From Thermoplasmata archaeon (GTDB lineage: Archaea; Thermoplasmatota; Thermoplasmata; Lutacidiplasmatales; SKW197), in the NCBI GenBank assembly GCA_038874435.1, contig JAVZCK010000010.1, forward strand, positions 1 through 64,000: a DNA stretch of 64,000 nt, given 5' to 3'. Numbering within the stretch: position 1 is the first letter of the stretch; each line of letters starts with the position of its first letter. The position numbers and the translations under genes are program-made. Of the stretch, positions 16,583-27,100 are shown one piece after another. Below the pieces are notes generated by a model. The model was given only the letters and a program-made list of their open reading frames with translations. It ran no database searches and had not been told where the DNA came from.

Positions 16583-17917
16583 TTATAGGAGTTTGTAGTG
16601 TTTATATGCCTCCACATCCTCTGCAAAGCAGTATTTGATTGTCTTGAACTGTGATTTGAGTTCGATAACCTCCTTCTTTACCTCTTCTGGGTCTTTCTTG
16701 TCAATGCAGATTTTCTTCAGCAGATACGCAACCTCTTTCATCTCGCTTTCCCGCATTCCGATTCTTGTAAGTTCCTGAACACCGAGCCGTATGCCAGATG
16801 GATTCAAAGCAGCATTCACATCATCCCAAGGCAGCAAATTCTTGTTGGCAATTATGTTGGCTTTTTCCATTGCTTCCACACACACCGTGCCTCCACCAAT
16901 CTTCGAAACATCAATAGCCAGTGTGTGAGATTCTGTAAAGCCCTTATGGGCACATAGCACATCAAAACCAAGCTCATGCATCGCCTGTCCAAGTGCCTTT
17001 GCGTTTCTCACGATTTGGTCAGCATACTCTCTTCCAAAGACGATGTGTTCAGCAAGGGAAATACAGAGAGACGCCATTGCATGCAGGTGATGGTTGCTTG
17101 TCACACCCGGGAATACTGCATAGGTGAGCTTGTTCTTCATTTTTTCATCTTTTGGATTCGCAAGAATGATGCCATGCTGAGGTCCTGGGAGCGTCTTGTG
17201 GGTGCTTGCGGTCATCACATGGGCGCCCTCTCTTAATGGGTCCTGGAATTTTCCCCCTGCAATCAAACCCAGCACATGGGCGGCATCATACCAGACAACC
17301 GCACCGACTTCATCTAGCACCGGCTTCAGCTCCTTGAGTGGTGCTGGGAACAGAAAAACAGACATCCCGAAAAGTGCCAGCTTCGGCTTTGTCTCCCTTA
17401 TCACCTTTTCAGCTCCATCCACATCAATGCACATGTCCTTCACATTGAATGGGTAAGGAACACCAGTAACACCACGAACACCAACTGCTCCAAACTTAGC
17501 ACTGCTTATATGGGCACCGTCGGAAACATTGGGAACTGTGATCTGGTCTCCAGGCTTTGTGAATGCGAATAGCACTGCGAGGTTTGCGACAGTGCCAGAT
17601 GTAGGCCTCACATCCGCATGCTCGCATTTGAAAAGCTTCTTTGCCAGTTCTATCGCCTTCAATTCCACCCTATCCACATAGATATTACCCTGATAGTATC
17701 TAGCACCTGGAAGTCCTTCTGCATATCTATCACAAAAATCTGAAATAAGCATTTCTCTAGCAAGTGGGGATATCAGGTTTTCAGATGCAATCATTGGCAG
17801 TGAGTTCTCAAACCACTTGTGATGCTGAGCGATCTGGTCACGGACAAATAGCACATTTCCAAACATTTCCTCAGCGATCTCGTCATTCATATATCTATCT
17901 GGAATTTTCAAGCTCAT
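16583..17917 (-). CDS. glyA: Serine hydroxymethyltransferase
   Basis: A 444-residue PLP enzyme that interconverts serine and glycine while transferring a one-carbon unit to a pterin. Signatures: the amino segment NSLPMIASENLISP, GARYYQGNIYVD, the Schiff-base lysine in TASTHKTLPGPQ near residue 236 and VWYDAAHVLGLI. Length fits archaeal GlyA. The gene is divergent from rpiA across a 56-base region with overlapping TATA-like boxes near 17946-17955. It supplies glycine and one-carbon units, so it is linked in metabolism to the serine-type operon near 43 kb. Confidence 0.96.
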   Translation of the reverse strand: MSLKIPDRYMNDEIAEEMFGNVLFVRDQIAQHHKWFENSLPMIASENLISPLAREMLISDFCDRYAEGLPGARYYQGNIYVDRVELKAIELAKKLFKCEHADVRPTSGTVANLAVLFAFTKPGDQITVPNVSDGAHISSAKFGAVGVRGVTGVPYPFNVKDMCIDVDGAEKVIRETKPKLALFGMSVFLFPAPLKELKPVLDEVGAVVWYDAAHVLGLIAGGKFQDPLREGAHVMTASTHKTLPGPQHGIILANPKDEKMKNKLTYAVFPGVTSNHHLHAMASLCISLAEHIVFGREYADQIVRNAKALGQAMHELGFDVLCAHKGFTESHTLAIDVSKIGGGTVCVEAMEKANIIANKNLLPWDDVNAALNPSGIRLGVQELTRIGMRESEMKEVAYLLKKICIDKKDPEEVKKEVIELKSQFKTIKYCFAEDVEAYKHYKLL

Positions 17918-17973
17918 TGTATCACCGCACCCGCATACGCAACAGATAAATTATACTTTTGCATCCTCCCTAC

Positions 17974-18699
17974 ATGGAAGCGGAAAAGTCGCAAACAGGT
18001 GAGAAAGCAGCAATTGGGAAAATCGCTGCTGCAGAGAGGGCACTAGGACTTGTGCAGAACGGAATGGTTGTTGGGCTGGGAACTGGTTCCACAGCGGAAA
18101 TCTTTGTGAGAAAATTAGCCGAACGGGTGAGTTCTGAAAAAATAGATGTCAGATGCATACCTACCTCCCAGAAAACTGCTGCACTTGCCAGAGCCCTCGG
18201 GCTCAAACTGATAGAAATAGAAGAATACACTGAGATCGACTTGACGGTTGATGGTGCAGATGAAGTTTCGCCAAAATTGGATCTTATAAAGGGAATGGGC
18301 GGTGCTCTTCTCTGGGAAAAAATTGTGGCTAAAATGAGCAGAAAAGAGTGTATAGTCGTTGATTCCTCCAAACTTGTGAAAGTTCTGGGCGAGAAAACAC
18401 CAGTGCCCATTGAGGTAGTGCCATACGGCTGGAAAAAAACTAAGCAGATTCTAGAAACAAAATTTGGTTGCAGAGCAGAACTGCGGAGAAAATGTGGTGA
18501 GATTTACTCGACGGACAGTGAAAATTACATTCTTGACTGTAAATTCGAGAGAATTGAAGAGCCAGAGGCAATTGAGAGAGAAATAAAGTCGATGACAGGC
18601 GTCATAGAATCAGGACTCTTCTGTGGGATTGCAACGCTCGTAATAGTAGGTGACGAAAATGGAAAAATAAGGGAGATAGAAACTAGCAGGACTACTTGA
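17974..18699 (+). CDS. rpiA: Ribose-5-phosphate isomerase A
   Basis: A 241-residue cytoplasmic enzyme interconverting ribose 5-phosphate and ribulose 5-phosphate. Family motifs are GLGTGSTAEIFV near 34, PTSQKTAALARALG, the catalytic TVDGADEVSPKLDLIKGMGG near 90-112 and the phosphate-binding KMSRKECIVVD. The ATG at 17974 is used instead of an upstream TTG because it begins the conserved helix and lies about 25 bases after a TATA-like sequence. The stop overlaps the convergent HTH gene by 8 bases. Confidence 0.95.
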   Translation: MEAEKSQTGEKAAIGKIAAAERALGLVQNGMVVGLGTGSTAEIFVRKLAERVSSEKIDVRCIPTSQKTAALARALGLKLIEIEEYTEIDLTVDGADEVSPKLDLIKGMGGALLWEKIVAKMSRKECIVVDSSKLVKVLGEKTPVPIEVVPYGWKKTKQILETKFGCRAELRRKCGEIYSTDSENYILDCKFERIEEPEAIEREIKSMTGVIESGLFCGIATLVIVGDENGKIREIETSRTT

Positions 18700-19063
18700 A
18701 ATTCTTAGCGAGACGCTTTATTTTTTCCAGGTTTTCATTTATCTGTTTGATTCTCTCCTTTTCTTTTTGTTCAATGTACTCTACCACCTTTTCAAATGGG
18801 ACTATCATCTTGTATGTGTGAATAGGCCTCCCTTTACCTTCTTTCCTTCTCTCAAATTTGATCACCCAATTAAGCTTTCTAAGTTCCTGGATGCCTATTG
18901 AAACCTCTGGCTGTCTCATATCCATTCTATTTTCTATGTCTCTAGATGAAGATTCACCATTAAGTGCTAGGTGCACCAAACACTTTGCAACATTTTTGGA
19001 AATATTCGCTTTTATTAAAGCGGAAACCATCTCCATTTCTTCATCTTTTAGTTGGCCGCACAT
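18692..19063 (-). CDS. Winged-helix transcription regulator
   Basis: 123 residues with an ArsR/TrmB-like winged helix (KNVAKCLVHLALNGESSSRD, then DMRQPEVSIGIQELRKL as the recognition helix, about 22-66) and a lysine-rich helical tail probably used for dimerisation. Effector and targets are unknown. The ATG at 19063 has GGTG upstream; a longer frame to 19114 would run through the TATA-like ATTTAAATA near 19100. The start region has a Cys (MCGQL), but no metal site is evident. Confidence 0.78.
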   Translation of the reverse strand: MCGQLKDEEMEMVSALIKANISKNVAKCLVHLALNGESSSRDIENRMDMRQPEVSIGIQELRKLNWVIKFERRKEGKGRPIHTYKMIVPFEKVVEYIEQKEKERIKQINENLEKIKRLAKNFK

Positions 19064-19160
19064 ATTGATACACCCATAGTTATTATTAAAACACCAATAT
19101 TTAAATCTTTCCATAATCTGGCATCGAAAAAAATTTAAGTTTTAGAAAAGTAAGAATAAA

Positions 19161-20081
19161 TCACACAACTGCTGGCACACCAGGCACTCTTGGGAACACC
19201 TGCACATCCTCAATATGAGGCATCCCTGTGAAGTATCTCACAAGTCGCTCAATCCCGATTCCTGCACCAGCAGAAGGTTTCAACAATCCTTTTCTTGCAA
19301 TCTCAAGATATGGCCAGAAGTTTGTGGGGGAGAGGTTTGACCTTTGGAGTTTTGCAATTATTTTCTCATACTCGTGTTCTCTTTCGCCACCTGAAAGCAC
19401 CTCTCCATAACCCTCTGGCATCACAAGGTCGTAGTTAAGCGTATGCCCTGGTTTTACCTCATCCTCTTTGTCATAGAACTCCCTTGAAATGTCAGTTATC
19501 CAGAATGGCTGGGTTGAGACCCTACTCAACTCTCTATCATTTCCGTATTCTTTCACTACCTCCTCCATAGTATAAACCTTAAAAGGACGCTGGAAAACAG
19601 GAATCTCTCGCTCAAATCGCTCCCAGACAGTTTTTCGGACTGCTTCTGCAGTTCTGCAAACTGCTTCCTCAACAAACCGCATCACATCGCCCATTTTTCC
19701 ATAAGCAATCTCAAAATCAAGCTGGGTGAACTCATATGCATGGTGCCCATCGTCCCTCTCGGGCCGCTCAATTCTTATGTTCGGAGAGAGAATGAAAATT
19801 TTATCCAGCCCCATGCTCACTGCAATCTGCTTGTGCAGTATCATACTGTGCATCAACTTCATTTTTTTGCCATAAATCTCAACTTCCGGTGCCGTTATCT
19901 GAGTGCTCGATGGCTCTGGCCACAAAGGGTCCGTAACAAAGCTCAGCATCACTGGCAGCATCCATCGGAATCCGTTTTCCTTGAAAGACTCAGTTAGTGT
20001 GTGGATTACCTCCGTCTGGACTTCCATAACTTCGCACATCCGCCTTCTTGCCACAATCTCTTCTATGGTCCTCAGTGCCAT
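19161..20081 (-). CDS. Archaeal asparagine synthetase related to AsnRS (AS-AR type)
   Basis: 306 residues forming only the class II synthetase catalytic domain, without the anticodon-binding OB-fold of AsnRS/AspRS. Motif 2 is seen in PNIRIERPERDD near 103 and motif 3 in GAGIGIERLVRYF near 275. This is the build of the Pyrococcus asparagine synthetase-related proteins, which amidate aspartate with ATP. The ATG follows GAGGTG. It is divergent from an Lrp/AsnC regulator gene, with a 117-base region between. A tRNA-modifying or other AsnRS-paralogue role cannot be excluded. Confidence 0.85.
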   Translation of the reverse strand: MALRTIEEIVARRRMCEVMEVQTEVIHTLTESFKENGFRWMLPVMLSFVTDPLWPEPSSTQITAPEVEIYGKKMKLMHSMILHKQIAVSMGLDKIFILSPNIRIERPERDDGHHAYEFTQLDFEIAYGKMGDVMRFVEEAVCRTAEAVRKTVWERFEREIPVFQRPFKVYTMEEVVKEYGNDRELSRVSTQPFWITDISREFYDKEDEVKPGHTLNYDLVMPEGYGEVLSGGEREHEYEKIIAKLQRSNLSPTNFWPYLEIARKGLLKPSAGAGIGIERLVRYFTGMPHIEDVQVFPRVPGVPAVV

Positions 20082-20169
20082 TTTTACACCTCAATTTGTC
20101 TGCACGACATCCATGTTTATAAGCGTTTTGTTTTATTTGTTGGCAATTTTACGGCATTATTTGGAAAAA

Positions 20170-20177
20170 TTTAAATA
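20170..20177 (+). promoter_or_regulatory. TATA box of the Lrp/AsnC gene
   Basis: TTTAAATA is centred about 26 bases before the ATG at 20199, so a leaderless transcript is expected. The 20082-20198 region must also hold the divergent promoter of the asparagine synthetase gene (TATA-like sequence near 20115-20123), which makes it the likely site of control by the regulator. Confidence 0.5.
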
Positions 20178-20198
20178 TTTTTAGGCATTATGACGGAC

Positions 20199-20657
20199 AT
20201 GGGCGGAATAAAGTTTGATGAGATGGATGCCAAAATTCTTCGCATTCTCGTAGAGGACGCCTCAATGCCAGTGACAAAAATCGCTGATAAGCTCGGGCTA
20301 CCCAGAACAACAGTGCAGGAAAGAATTGCTAGAATGAGAGAGCAGGAAATCATCCAGAAATACACTGTGATTGTGAACCACAGATTGTTGGGAAGAGGGA
20401 CTGCTGCCTTTGTGCTGGTTTCATTCATGCCTGGTGTTGGCTATTCTCAACGAGAAGTGGCAGAAAAAATTGCGAAAATTTCTGGTGTGGAGGAAGTGCA
20501 TTTGATTGCTGGCGAATGGGACATTCTGCTAAAGGTGAGGGCGGCCACCATAGAAGATATCGGGAAACTGATAATTGATAAAATCAGGGCAATTCCTGGC
20601 GTAGCTAGAACGCTCACATGCACCGTCTTTGAGACCATTGTAGAAGACGAAAAGTAA
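20199..20657 (+). CDS. Lrp/AsnC family transcription regulator
   Basis: 152 residues. The amino HTH spans FDEMDAKILRILVED and ADKLGLPRTTVQERI (about 4-50), and the RAM ligand-binding domain follows (ISGVEEVHLIAGEWDILLKV near 90-110). Lrp/AsnC proteins sense amino acids and act as DNA-binding dimers or octamers. It is divergent from the asparagine synthetase-like gene and followed 81 bases later by an aminotransferase, so amino-acid control of one or both is likely. The ATG at 20199 fits the TATA box; the ATG at 20190 would lie only about 16 bases from it. Confidence 0.9.
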   Translation: MGGIKFDEMDAKILRILVEDASMPVTKIADKLGLPRTTVQERIARMREQEIIQKYTVIVNHRLLGRGTAAFVLVSFMPGVGYSQREVAEKIAKISGVEEVHLIAGEWDILLKVRAATIEDIGKLIIDKIRAIPGVARTLTCTVFETIVEDEK

Positions 20658-20738
20658 CCTAAGCAGCGCTGAAAATCCGTCCAAACCCTACCAAAAACCG
20701 TATATATTCTTATGCCTTTCTGATTAATGGTGTAAGAA

Positions 20739-21998
20739 ATGGGTGACAGATTTCAGGAACTATTTTCCCATAGGGCGCAGCAAATGAAAGCGTCTGATAT
20801 AAGGGAACTTTTGAAACTTGTCCAGCAGCATGACATCATTTCTTTTGCAGGCGGGTTACCAAACCCACAGGCGTTTCCATCTGAGGAGATAAGGAAAATA
20901 GTCATGGATGTGGTAGAAAAGGACGCAGCGTCTGCCCTCCAATATGGTCCCACTGAAGGAATAAAACCACTTCGCCAAAAAATCTCAGAAAGGATGGCAA
21001 AAAAAGGAATTCATTGCGAAGATACCGATGTGCTCGTGGTGACAGGTAGCCAGCAGGCATTAGACCTTGTTGCAAAGGTATTTCTGAACAGAAAGGACAT
21101 AGTAATAGCAAGTGCACCAAGCTACCTTGCCGGATTGAGTGCATTTTTAAGCTATGAAGGTAAGGTGGAACAAACGCCGATGGATAGCCAAGGTGTGCTA
21201 ACAGATGTGCTAAGAGAGAAAATTCATGCAATTCACAGGCACGGGGGTAACATAAAGTTCATCTACGCCTTGCCAACATTCCATAATCCTGCTGGTGTAA
21301 CAATGCCAGAAAAGCGAAGGAAGGAGATGCTAGACATTGCAAAGGACTACGATTTACTTATCGTTGAGGACGATCCATACAGCGAGCTCAGGTATGTGGG
21401 TACCGATTTAAAGCCGATAAAAGCATTTGATGATGAAGGAAGAGTGATTTACACAAGCACATTTTCGAAGATTCTCACACCGGGGCTACGAGTTGGTTGG
21501 GTCATTGCAGACCCAGAAATCATAAGAAAGCTGACAATTGCAAAGCAGGCAACTGACCTCTGCACGAGCACATTCAATCAGTATATTGCGTATGAGTATA
21601 TGGCAAGAGGCTACATTGATAAGCATATTCCGAAAATTAAGGAATTATACGGTAGAAAAATGAAAATCATGCTTGAGGCAATGAATAAATATTTCCCAAA
21701 GAGTGTGAAGTGGACAGAGCCAGAAGGAGGCATGTTCTTGTGGTGCAGTTTGCCGAATGCGGGGAAAACGGACACGCGGGAGATATTGAAGGAGGCACTC
21801 GTACAGAAAGTTGCGTTTGTGCCAGGCAATGGGTTCTATGTAGATGGAAGTGGAAAGAACTGCATGCGGTTGAACTTCACCCATCCAAAAGATGAAGACA
21901 TTCCTGTAGGTGTGAAACGGCTTGCAAAGGTGCTGGAAGAAGAACTCGCAAAAGCAAAGGAATACAAGTTCCTAGATACTGCACCAATTGGAGTTTAA
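20739..21998 (+). CDS. PLP-dependent aminotransferase (fold I, LysN/ARO8-like)
   Basis: A 419-residue aminotransferase of the group related to 2-aminoadipate and aromatic aminotransferases. Seen: SFAGGLPNPQAFPSEEI near 34, the cofactor-binding GSQQALDLVAKVF, PTFHNPAGVTMPEKRR, DDPYSELRY and the Schiff-base lysine in TSTFSKILTPGLRVGW near 245. The HTH domain of MocR relatives is absent, as usual in archaea. Substrate specificity cannot be read from the sequence. GGTG lies before the ATG and a TATA box is near 20699-20708. It follows the Lrp/AsnC gene. Confidence 0.92.
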   Translation: MGDRFQELFSHRAQQMKASDIRELLKLVQQHDIISFAGGLPNPQAFPSEEIRKIVMDVVEKDAASALQYGPTEGIKPLRQKISERMAKKGIHCEDTDVLVVTGSQQALDLVAKVFLNRKDIVIASAPSYLAGLSAFLSYEGKVEQTPMDSQGVLTDVLREKIHAIHRHGGNIKFIYALPTFHNPAGVTMPEKRRKEMLDIAKDYDLLIVEDDPYSELRYVGTDLKPIKAFDDEGRVIYTSTFSKILTPGLRVGWVIADPEIIRKLTIAKQATDLCTSTFNQYIAYEYMARGYIDKHIPKIKELYGRKMKIMLEAMNKYFPKSVKWTEPEGGMFLWCSLPNAGKTDTREILKEALVQKVAFVPGNGFYVDGSGKNCMRLNFTHPKDEDIPVGVKRLAKVLEEELAKAKEYKFLDTAPIGV

Positions 21999-22044
21999 AA
22001 TGCGTTGAACTAACTTTAAATATTCCATCTACCTTGCAGCCAAT

Positions 22045-23064
22045 ATGGGCGTGGACATTGTATCAATTGTTGAGGCTAACCAGGCGACACTGGAAGATTT
22101 CTCTGGCAAAATAATTGCAATTGATGGTTACAACACCCTCTACCAGTTTCTTGCTATAATTCGACAGCCCGATGGAACACTACTGATGGACAAACAGGGA
22201 AGAGTAACATCTCATTTATCAGGGCTTTTCTACAGAACTGCAAATTTTCTGGAGATTGGGATTAAACCTATTTTCGTCTTCGATGGGGAGCCCTATCCTC
22301 AAAAAATGAGGACAATAGAGGGAAGAGTCGCCGCAAAGGAGAAGGCGATGGAAGAATGGAAAAAGGCGCTAGAAGAGGGAGACCTGGAGATGGCAAAATC
22401 AAAGGCACAGCAGACCTCTCATTTAACAAAGGAAATGGTAAGTCAGGCAAAGCGATTGCTAGGATATATGGGTATCCCTTGGATTGATGCCCCGAGAGAT
22501 GGCGAAGCGCAAGCAAGTTACATTGTGCAGCGGGGCGATGCAAATTACAGTGCGTCTCAGGACTTTGATTCCCTTCTTTTTGGAAGCCCAGCTCTAGTTA
22601 GGAATCTCGCAATCTCTGGCAAAAGAAAATTGCCAAGGAAAAAAGAATTTGTGGATATAAAGCCAGAGATAATCCTACTCAACGATGTGCTCCAGAAAAA
22701 TGGAATTACCAGAGAACAGCTCATTGACATTGGAATTCTGGTTGGAACTGATTTTAACGAGGGTGTTAAGGGCATTGGGGCGAAAAAAGCTCTGAAATTG
22801 ATAAAGGAGTATGGAACGATAGAGAAAGTGATTGAGGTAAAGAAAATAGATGTGCCTGGCTATGAAGATGCAAGAAAGATTTTTTTACAGCCAGATATTG
22901 TGAATAACTACAACCTCAAATGGTCGTTGCCTGATACTGAGAAAATTATAGAAATGCTGTGCGAGGAGTTTGAATTTTCGGAAGACCGCGTAAGAAAAGC
23001 GCTATCATTCGTTGCGGCGAGAAAGGCCATGTGTATGCAAACTTCACTCGACCAGTTCTTTTGA
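22045..23064 (+). CDS. fen: Flap endonuclease 1
   Basis: A 339-residue structure-specific nuclease that removes 5' flaps in Okazaki fragment maturation and repair. The amino and internal nuclease regions hold the metal-binding acids (AIDGYNTLYQFL, FVFDGEPYPQK, DAPRDGEAQASYI, ASQDFDSLLFG, GTDFNEGVKGIG with the helix-hairpin-helix). The last residues, QTSLDQFF, form a PCNA-interacting motif. Length matches archaeal FEN-1. The start ATG follows a TATA box near 22013-22021. The Dus gene begins 2 bases after its stop. Confidence 0.97.
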   Translation: MGVDIVSIVEANQATLEDFSGKIIAIDGYNTLYQFLAIIRQPDGTLLMDKQGRVTSHLSGLFYRTANFLEIGIKPIFVFDGEPYPQKMRTIEGRVAAKEKAMEEWKKALEEGDLEMAKSKAQQTSHLTKEMVSQAKRLLGYMGIPWIDAPRDGEAQASYIVQRGDANYSASQDFDSLLFGSPALVRNLAISGKRKLPRKKEFVDIKPEIILLNDVLQKNGITREQLIDIGILVGTDFNEGVKGIGAKKALKLIKEYGTIEKVIEVKKIDVPGYEDARKIFLQPDIVNNYNLKWSLPDTEKIIEMLCEEFEFSEDRVRKALSFVAARKAMCMQTSLDQFF

Positions 23065-23066
23065 AC

Positions 23067-24026
23067 ATGTTGAATTTTCTTAGAAGAAGGGTAATCTGTG
23101 CACCGATGGCTGCAGTCACTTCACCTGACTTCCGATACATGATACGCAAGTATACGGACACCCTGGTGTTTACAGAAATGTGCAGTGCCCATGCACTAGT
23201 GCACAATCCTGCGTTACTTTCTGCTAGAATCTATGAATGGGACCATCCAATTGGGTTGCAGATATATGGTGCTGACATTAGAAGAATGGTAGAAGCGGCA
23301 AAAATTGCGGAAAGGCTTGGTGCAGACATCATAGACATCAACATGGGCTGTGCGAGAAGAATTATAACCAAGCAGGGAGCCGGTGCCGCCCTACTTAAAA
23401 AGCCAGAATTTGCAAGGCAACTGATAAAGGAAATCGTAAGGAATGTTTCAGTCCCAGTAAGTGTGAAAACTAGAATCGGTTGGGATAACTTTCAGCCGGA
23501 TTTTTTCGAGGCCATTGCAGATTGTGACCTCGCATTTGTTACAGTTCATGGAAGAACTGCAAAAGCAGGTTTCAGCGGTGATGTAGATTTTGACGCTATA
23601 GCCAGTTTGAAAAAAATTTTAGGCACAGTTATTGTGGGCAATGGTAACATTTTCGCACCTGGAAAAGCAGTTGAAATGCTGAAAAAAACGGGTTGCAATG
23701 CAGTGATGGTAGCGAGGGGAATGATGGGGCGACCTTATTTTCCAAGTCAATGTATAAAAGCGGTGAATGATGAAACCTTTCATGAGCCAACGAAGAACGA
23801 GATTCTATCGGACTTGCTAGAACATGCTCGAAAATTCTGCGAAATAAATGGCACGACAGCACTGAAAAAGTTTCGTCAGCATATTTACTGGTATTTCAAA
23901 ACCTTCAGGAAGTCACCTGAATTTTACGAAAAAATTCAGGAGGTGAAGGAATTCTGCCAACTCGTGAAGTTGCTAGAATGGTATACTAGAAGTGTACCCT
24001 CAGCACGGGAAAAAGAATCACCTTAG
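23067..24026 (+). CDS. tRNA-dihydrouridine synthase
   Basis: A 319-residue FMN enzyme of the Dus family that reduces uridines in tRNA. Motifs: APMAAVTSPDFRYM near 11, IDINMGCARRIITKQGAGA with the catalytic Cys near 91, SVKTRIGW, VTVHGRT and IVGNGNIFAPG for FMN phosphate binding, and VMVARGMMGRPYF. The ATG at 23067 gives the conserved beginning; a longer frame overlaps the fen gene. It is tightly linked to fen, probably one message. Which tRNA position it modifies is not shown. Confidence 0.93.
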   Translation: MLNFLRRRVICAPMAAVTSPDFRYMIRKYTDTLVFTEMCSAHALVHNPALLSARIYEWDHPIGLQIYGADIRRMVEAAKIAERLGADIIDINMGCARRIITKQGAGAALLKKPEFARQLIKEIVRNVSVPVSVKTRIGWDNFQPDFFEAIADCDLAFVTVHGRTAKAGFSGDVDFDAIASLKKILGTVIVGNGNIFAPGKAVEMLKKTGCNAVMVARGMMGRPYFPSQCIKAVNDETFHEPTKNEILSDLLEHARKFCEINGTTALKKFRQHIYWYFKTFRKSPEFYEKIQEVKEFCQLVKLLEWYTRSVPSAREKESP

Positions 24027-24154
24027 GCATTCCAGCCCAATCCTCATTTCCAGCCCCTGAGGGCAAGAGAAAAAAGAAATCGTGATAAAAGGTTTTTCCG
24101 TCTCAGTATCAATATCCATAAATATTAAGAGCGTATATGCAATGCTGTGAGAGA

Positions 24155-27100
24155 ATGGCTGAGAAAGAGGACAAACCAATAAATGAACTCTTTACTGAAA
24201 TACTCATCCGGATAAAGCAGGATGTGGAAATCTCCTTACTCATGGACTCTTTAGGGAGGTACAAGAGAAAGTACAGAGAACTAGCAAAAATCGGAGTAAC
24301 GCCTGACTATGAAGTAACCCTGAAGGGGGAAATTAAAGATGTGGAAGAGACCTTGCTTGGATTCCTGTATGCGGTCTACGAAACAGCCAAGGAAAAATCT
24401 GGAGTGGAAAGGGCGAGGGCAGAAATGAGCGAGGTACTTGAACATCTAATTGCCACGAGTGAGAACACCTCGGTAGCAAAAGTTGCTAAGGAATTTCTGA
24501 GTAAGATCCGACTTGAGCGGAGCCCTGTGGAAGAAATTGCTGAAAAATTGCTCAAGTATAAATTTGAGGGTTACCCAATTGAGGATGTGATTGGAGAGAA
24601 GGAGAAGGGAAAGGATGCCTTCTTGAAGGCCTACGAGGAATATGTGGCAAAAATAGAAAAATTAAAGAGTATCGAGGCACAGCTTGATGAATTAGATGTT
24701 ACTGGTTTTGAGAAGGAAGCCCTTGAAATTCGTTCACATATAAAAAACCCTGCAAAACTAGATTATGTGGAGCAGCTGATGAATAAGATTGTTGCTGGTG
24801 CGAGCATTGACAGAATGGAGAAAGAATTAAATGAAATTTCAAAAGAGATAGATGTACTAGAAAAGAAGGTCGCAAAAAAACCAAAAATTCAGCCCGCACC
24901 GAAAACTCCTAGGGAAGGTAAGGTAAACGGACGGAAAGATGGAAGAATTAATGGCAGGATCAATGGAAAAGTCAATGGGATGCGAGAAAGTAAAGGTGTT
25001 GTCCCAAAACGAGAGACCGAAGCTGGAAAGAGAACGGCAATCGCACTGATTGTATTCCTCTTGCTTGCTATCCCTCCTGCAGCAATCCTTCTCTATACAG
25101 AGGCAGGAATAAAGATAGATGGAAATCTAGATGATTGGGCTGGTAAGGCATCAATAGAGCAGGTGCCAACTGGAATGGATGTGCCAATAACGAAGTATGC
25201 GATCGATGTAGATGAAAAGTATGTGTATTTCTATCTGCAAGTGCAAAGCCCTCGTGCAGTGTTTGAGAGCAGTGGGAATCAAAGGGACACCGTTTTGCTG
25301 TTTCTAGATACAGGACAAGCTGGCTATAGATTTGATGGAATAAATGCAAAGTACAAGGTTGAGATTTCTGGTAGTGAGGGAAATGTGGTTTCTACATCGC
25401 TTTCCGAATATCAGGGCGATGGCACAAGCTGGAAATGGGCACCAAAGGGTTCAATTGAAGCAAAGGCAAGTATTGGAACACTTGAAGGTAGGATAAAGAA
25501 GAGCGATATTGGAAATGCTGAGCCGACAGTTTACATTCTAGCACAGCATGCGGATGGCAAGACGGGGAAGAGTATCATACCATTCAACAAAGAAATGAAA
25601 GGTGTGGCACTCACACAGGTTGGCATTGTGGACGAGATAGTACAGCCAGATGCCAATGCTACCTTGCTCACAGTTAATGCAAGGGCTTATGGAAAAGATG
25701 TGGAACTCAAGACACTTCTGCTGAAGAGAAGTGGGGGCTACAACGGAGTGCTAAATGTGAGAGTGGTTGATGCAAACAATGCGGAGCTTGGCACTGCGAG
25801 CTTCAGTGATGGAGCAATAGAGACAACAGCCACGCTGAATCGTGCAGTGGGTACGACTGGAGACCTTACTTTTAAGGTCGTTGCAGATGTGAGTGGAATT
25901 GCTAACAATTCAATTGGATTGAAGGTTGCTGGTGCCACAGTTGAAGGCACTGTAAAGGTTTATGGGGAAAGTAAAGTGGTGTATGTTGGTGCACCCACAG
26001 GAATAATAATCGATGGAGCATTTGGAGATTGGGCAGGAATTCAGGGACATGATGACCCTACGGGAGATGTGGCTATGATTCCAACGACTCTACCAGCGAA
26101 TTCAAACATAGACATAAATGCAACAAAGTACACGAACGACACAAACAATGTGTACTTCTATGCAAAGGTCTATGGTGATAAAATAATGGCAGGGTTGACA
26201 CAGGTGTATCGAGGAGTAGCAGGTGGAGGTCAGAGTGGCACACCTACACCAATTGAAGAGGTGGACATTTACGATTACCTTTACATCAACTTTACAGTGA
26301 GTGCAGTGGGGAAGGAGTATTCGATCCAAGTTGTGGGTAAAGATGGTGTAGTTCTCAGCAAGAAGGTGTTGGAGAAAGATATACAGGCAATGGTTTGGAG
26401 TGAGAGCACAGGATTGAGTGCAAGCTTGACAGTTGCTTGTGCAGCAGGGGAACTTGAGCTTGGCATACCGTTTGCAGATGGACAGATTACCACATACACA
26501 GTGACAATGAGCGACTGGATTGGAAAGGACACGACAAGTGTGATATTCAGTTACCACGGAGGGATAAGAGCATCTGGGGAAATACAACCAAAAGGCACAC
26601 CGCATGCACCGATTCACATAAACGGGAATGCAGATTTTGCTGCAAAGGCAACAGCTGAAAGCTGGCCTGGAGATGGGACACAAAACAATCCCTACATTAT
26701 TGATGGCTATGAGATAAACGCAAATGGTGGGAGTTATGGAATCTGGATTGAGAACACGGATGTCTATTTCGTGATACGGAACTGCAATATAACAAATGCA
26801 AGTAATTCGGGCAGTGCTCCGTACGGTTCGGGCATTGCATTGAATAATGTTCAAAATGGAACAATAGAAAACAATACTTGCACAAACTCAAAAAGAGGCA
26901 TATACTTATCCAACTCCGGTAACAACACGCTGACAAACAACAATGTGTTAAGCAATGAGTATGGAATTTACCTATCTGCCCAAAGTACTAATAATTACAA
27001 TCATAATCTTCTCTACTCTAACAATGTGTTAACCAATGAACATGGGATTTACATATATAGATCGAGTAACAATACGATAATCAACAACAATATTTCTGAA

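Noticed and set aside
26102-26854. 250-codon minus-strand open frame inside the beta-helix gene
   Set aside because: It lies opposite low-complexity Asn/Thr/Gly-rich coding sequence, is rich in Cys and His as expected of a shadow, and has no ribosome binding site.
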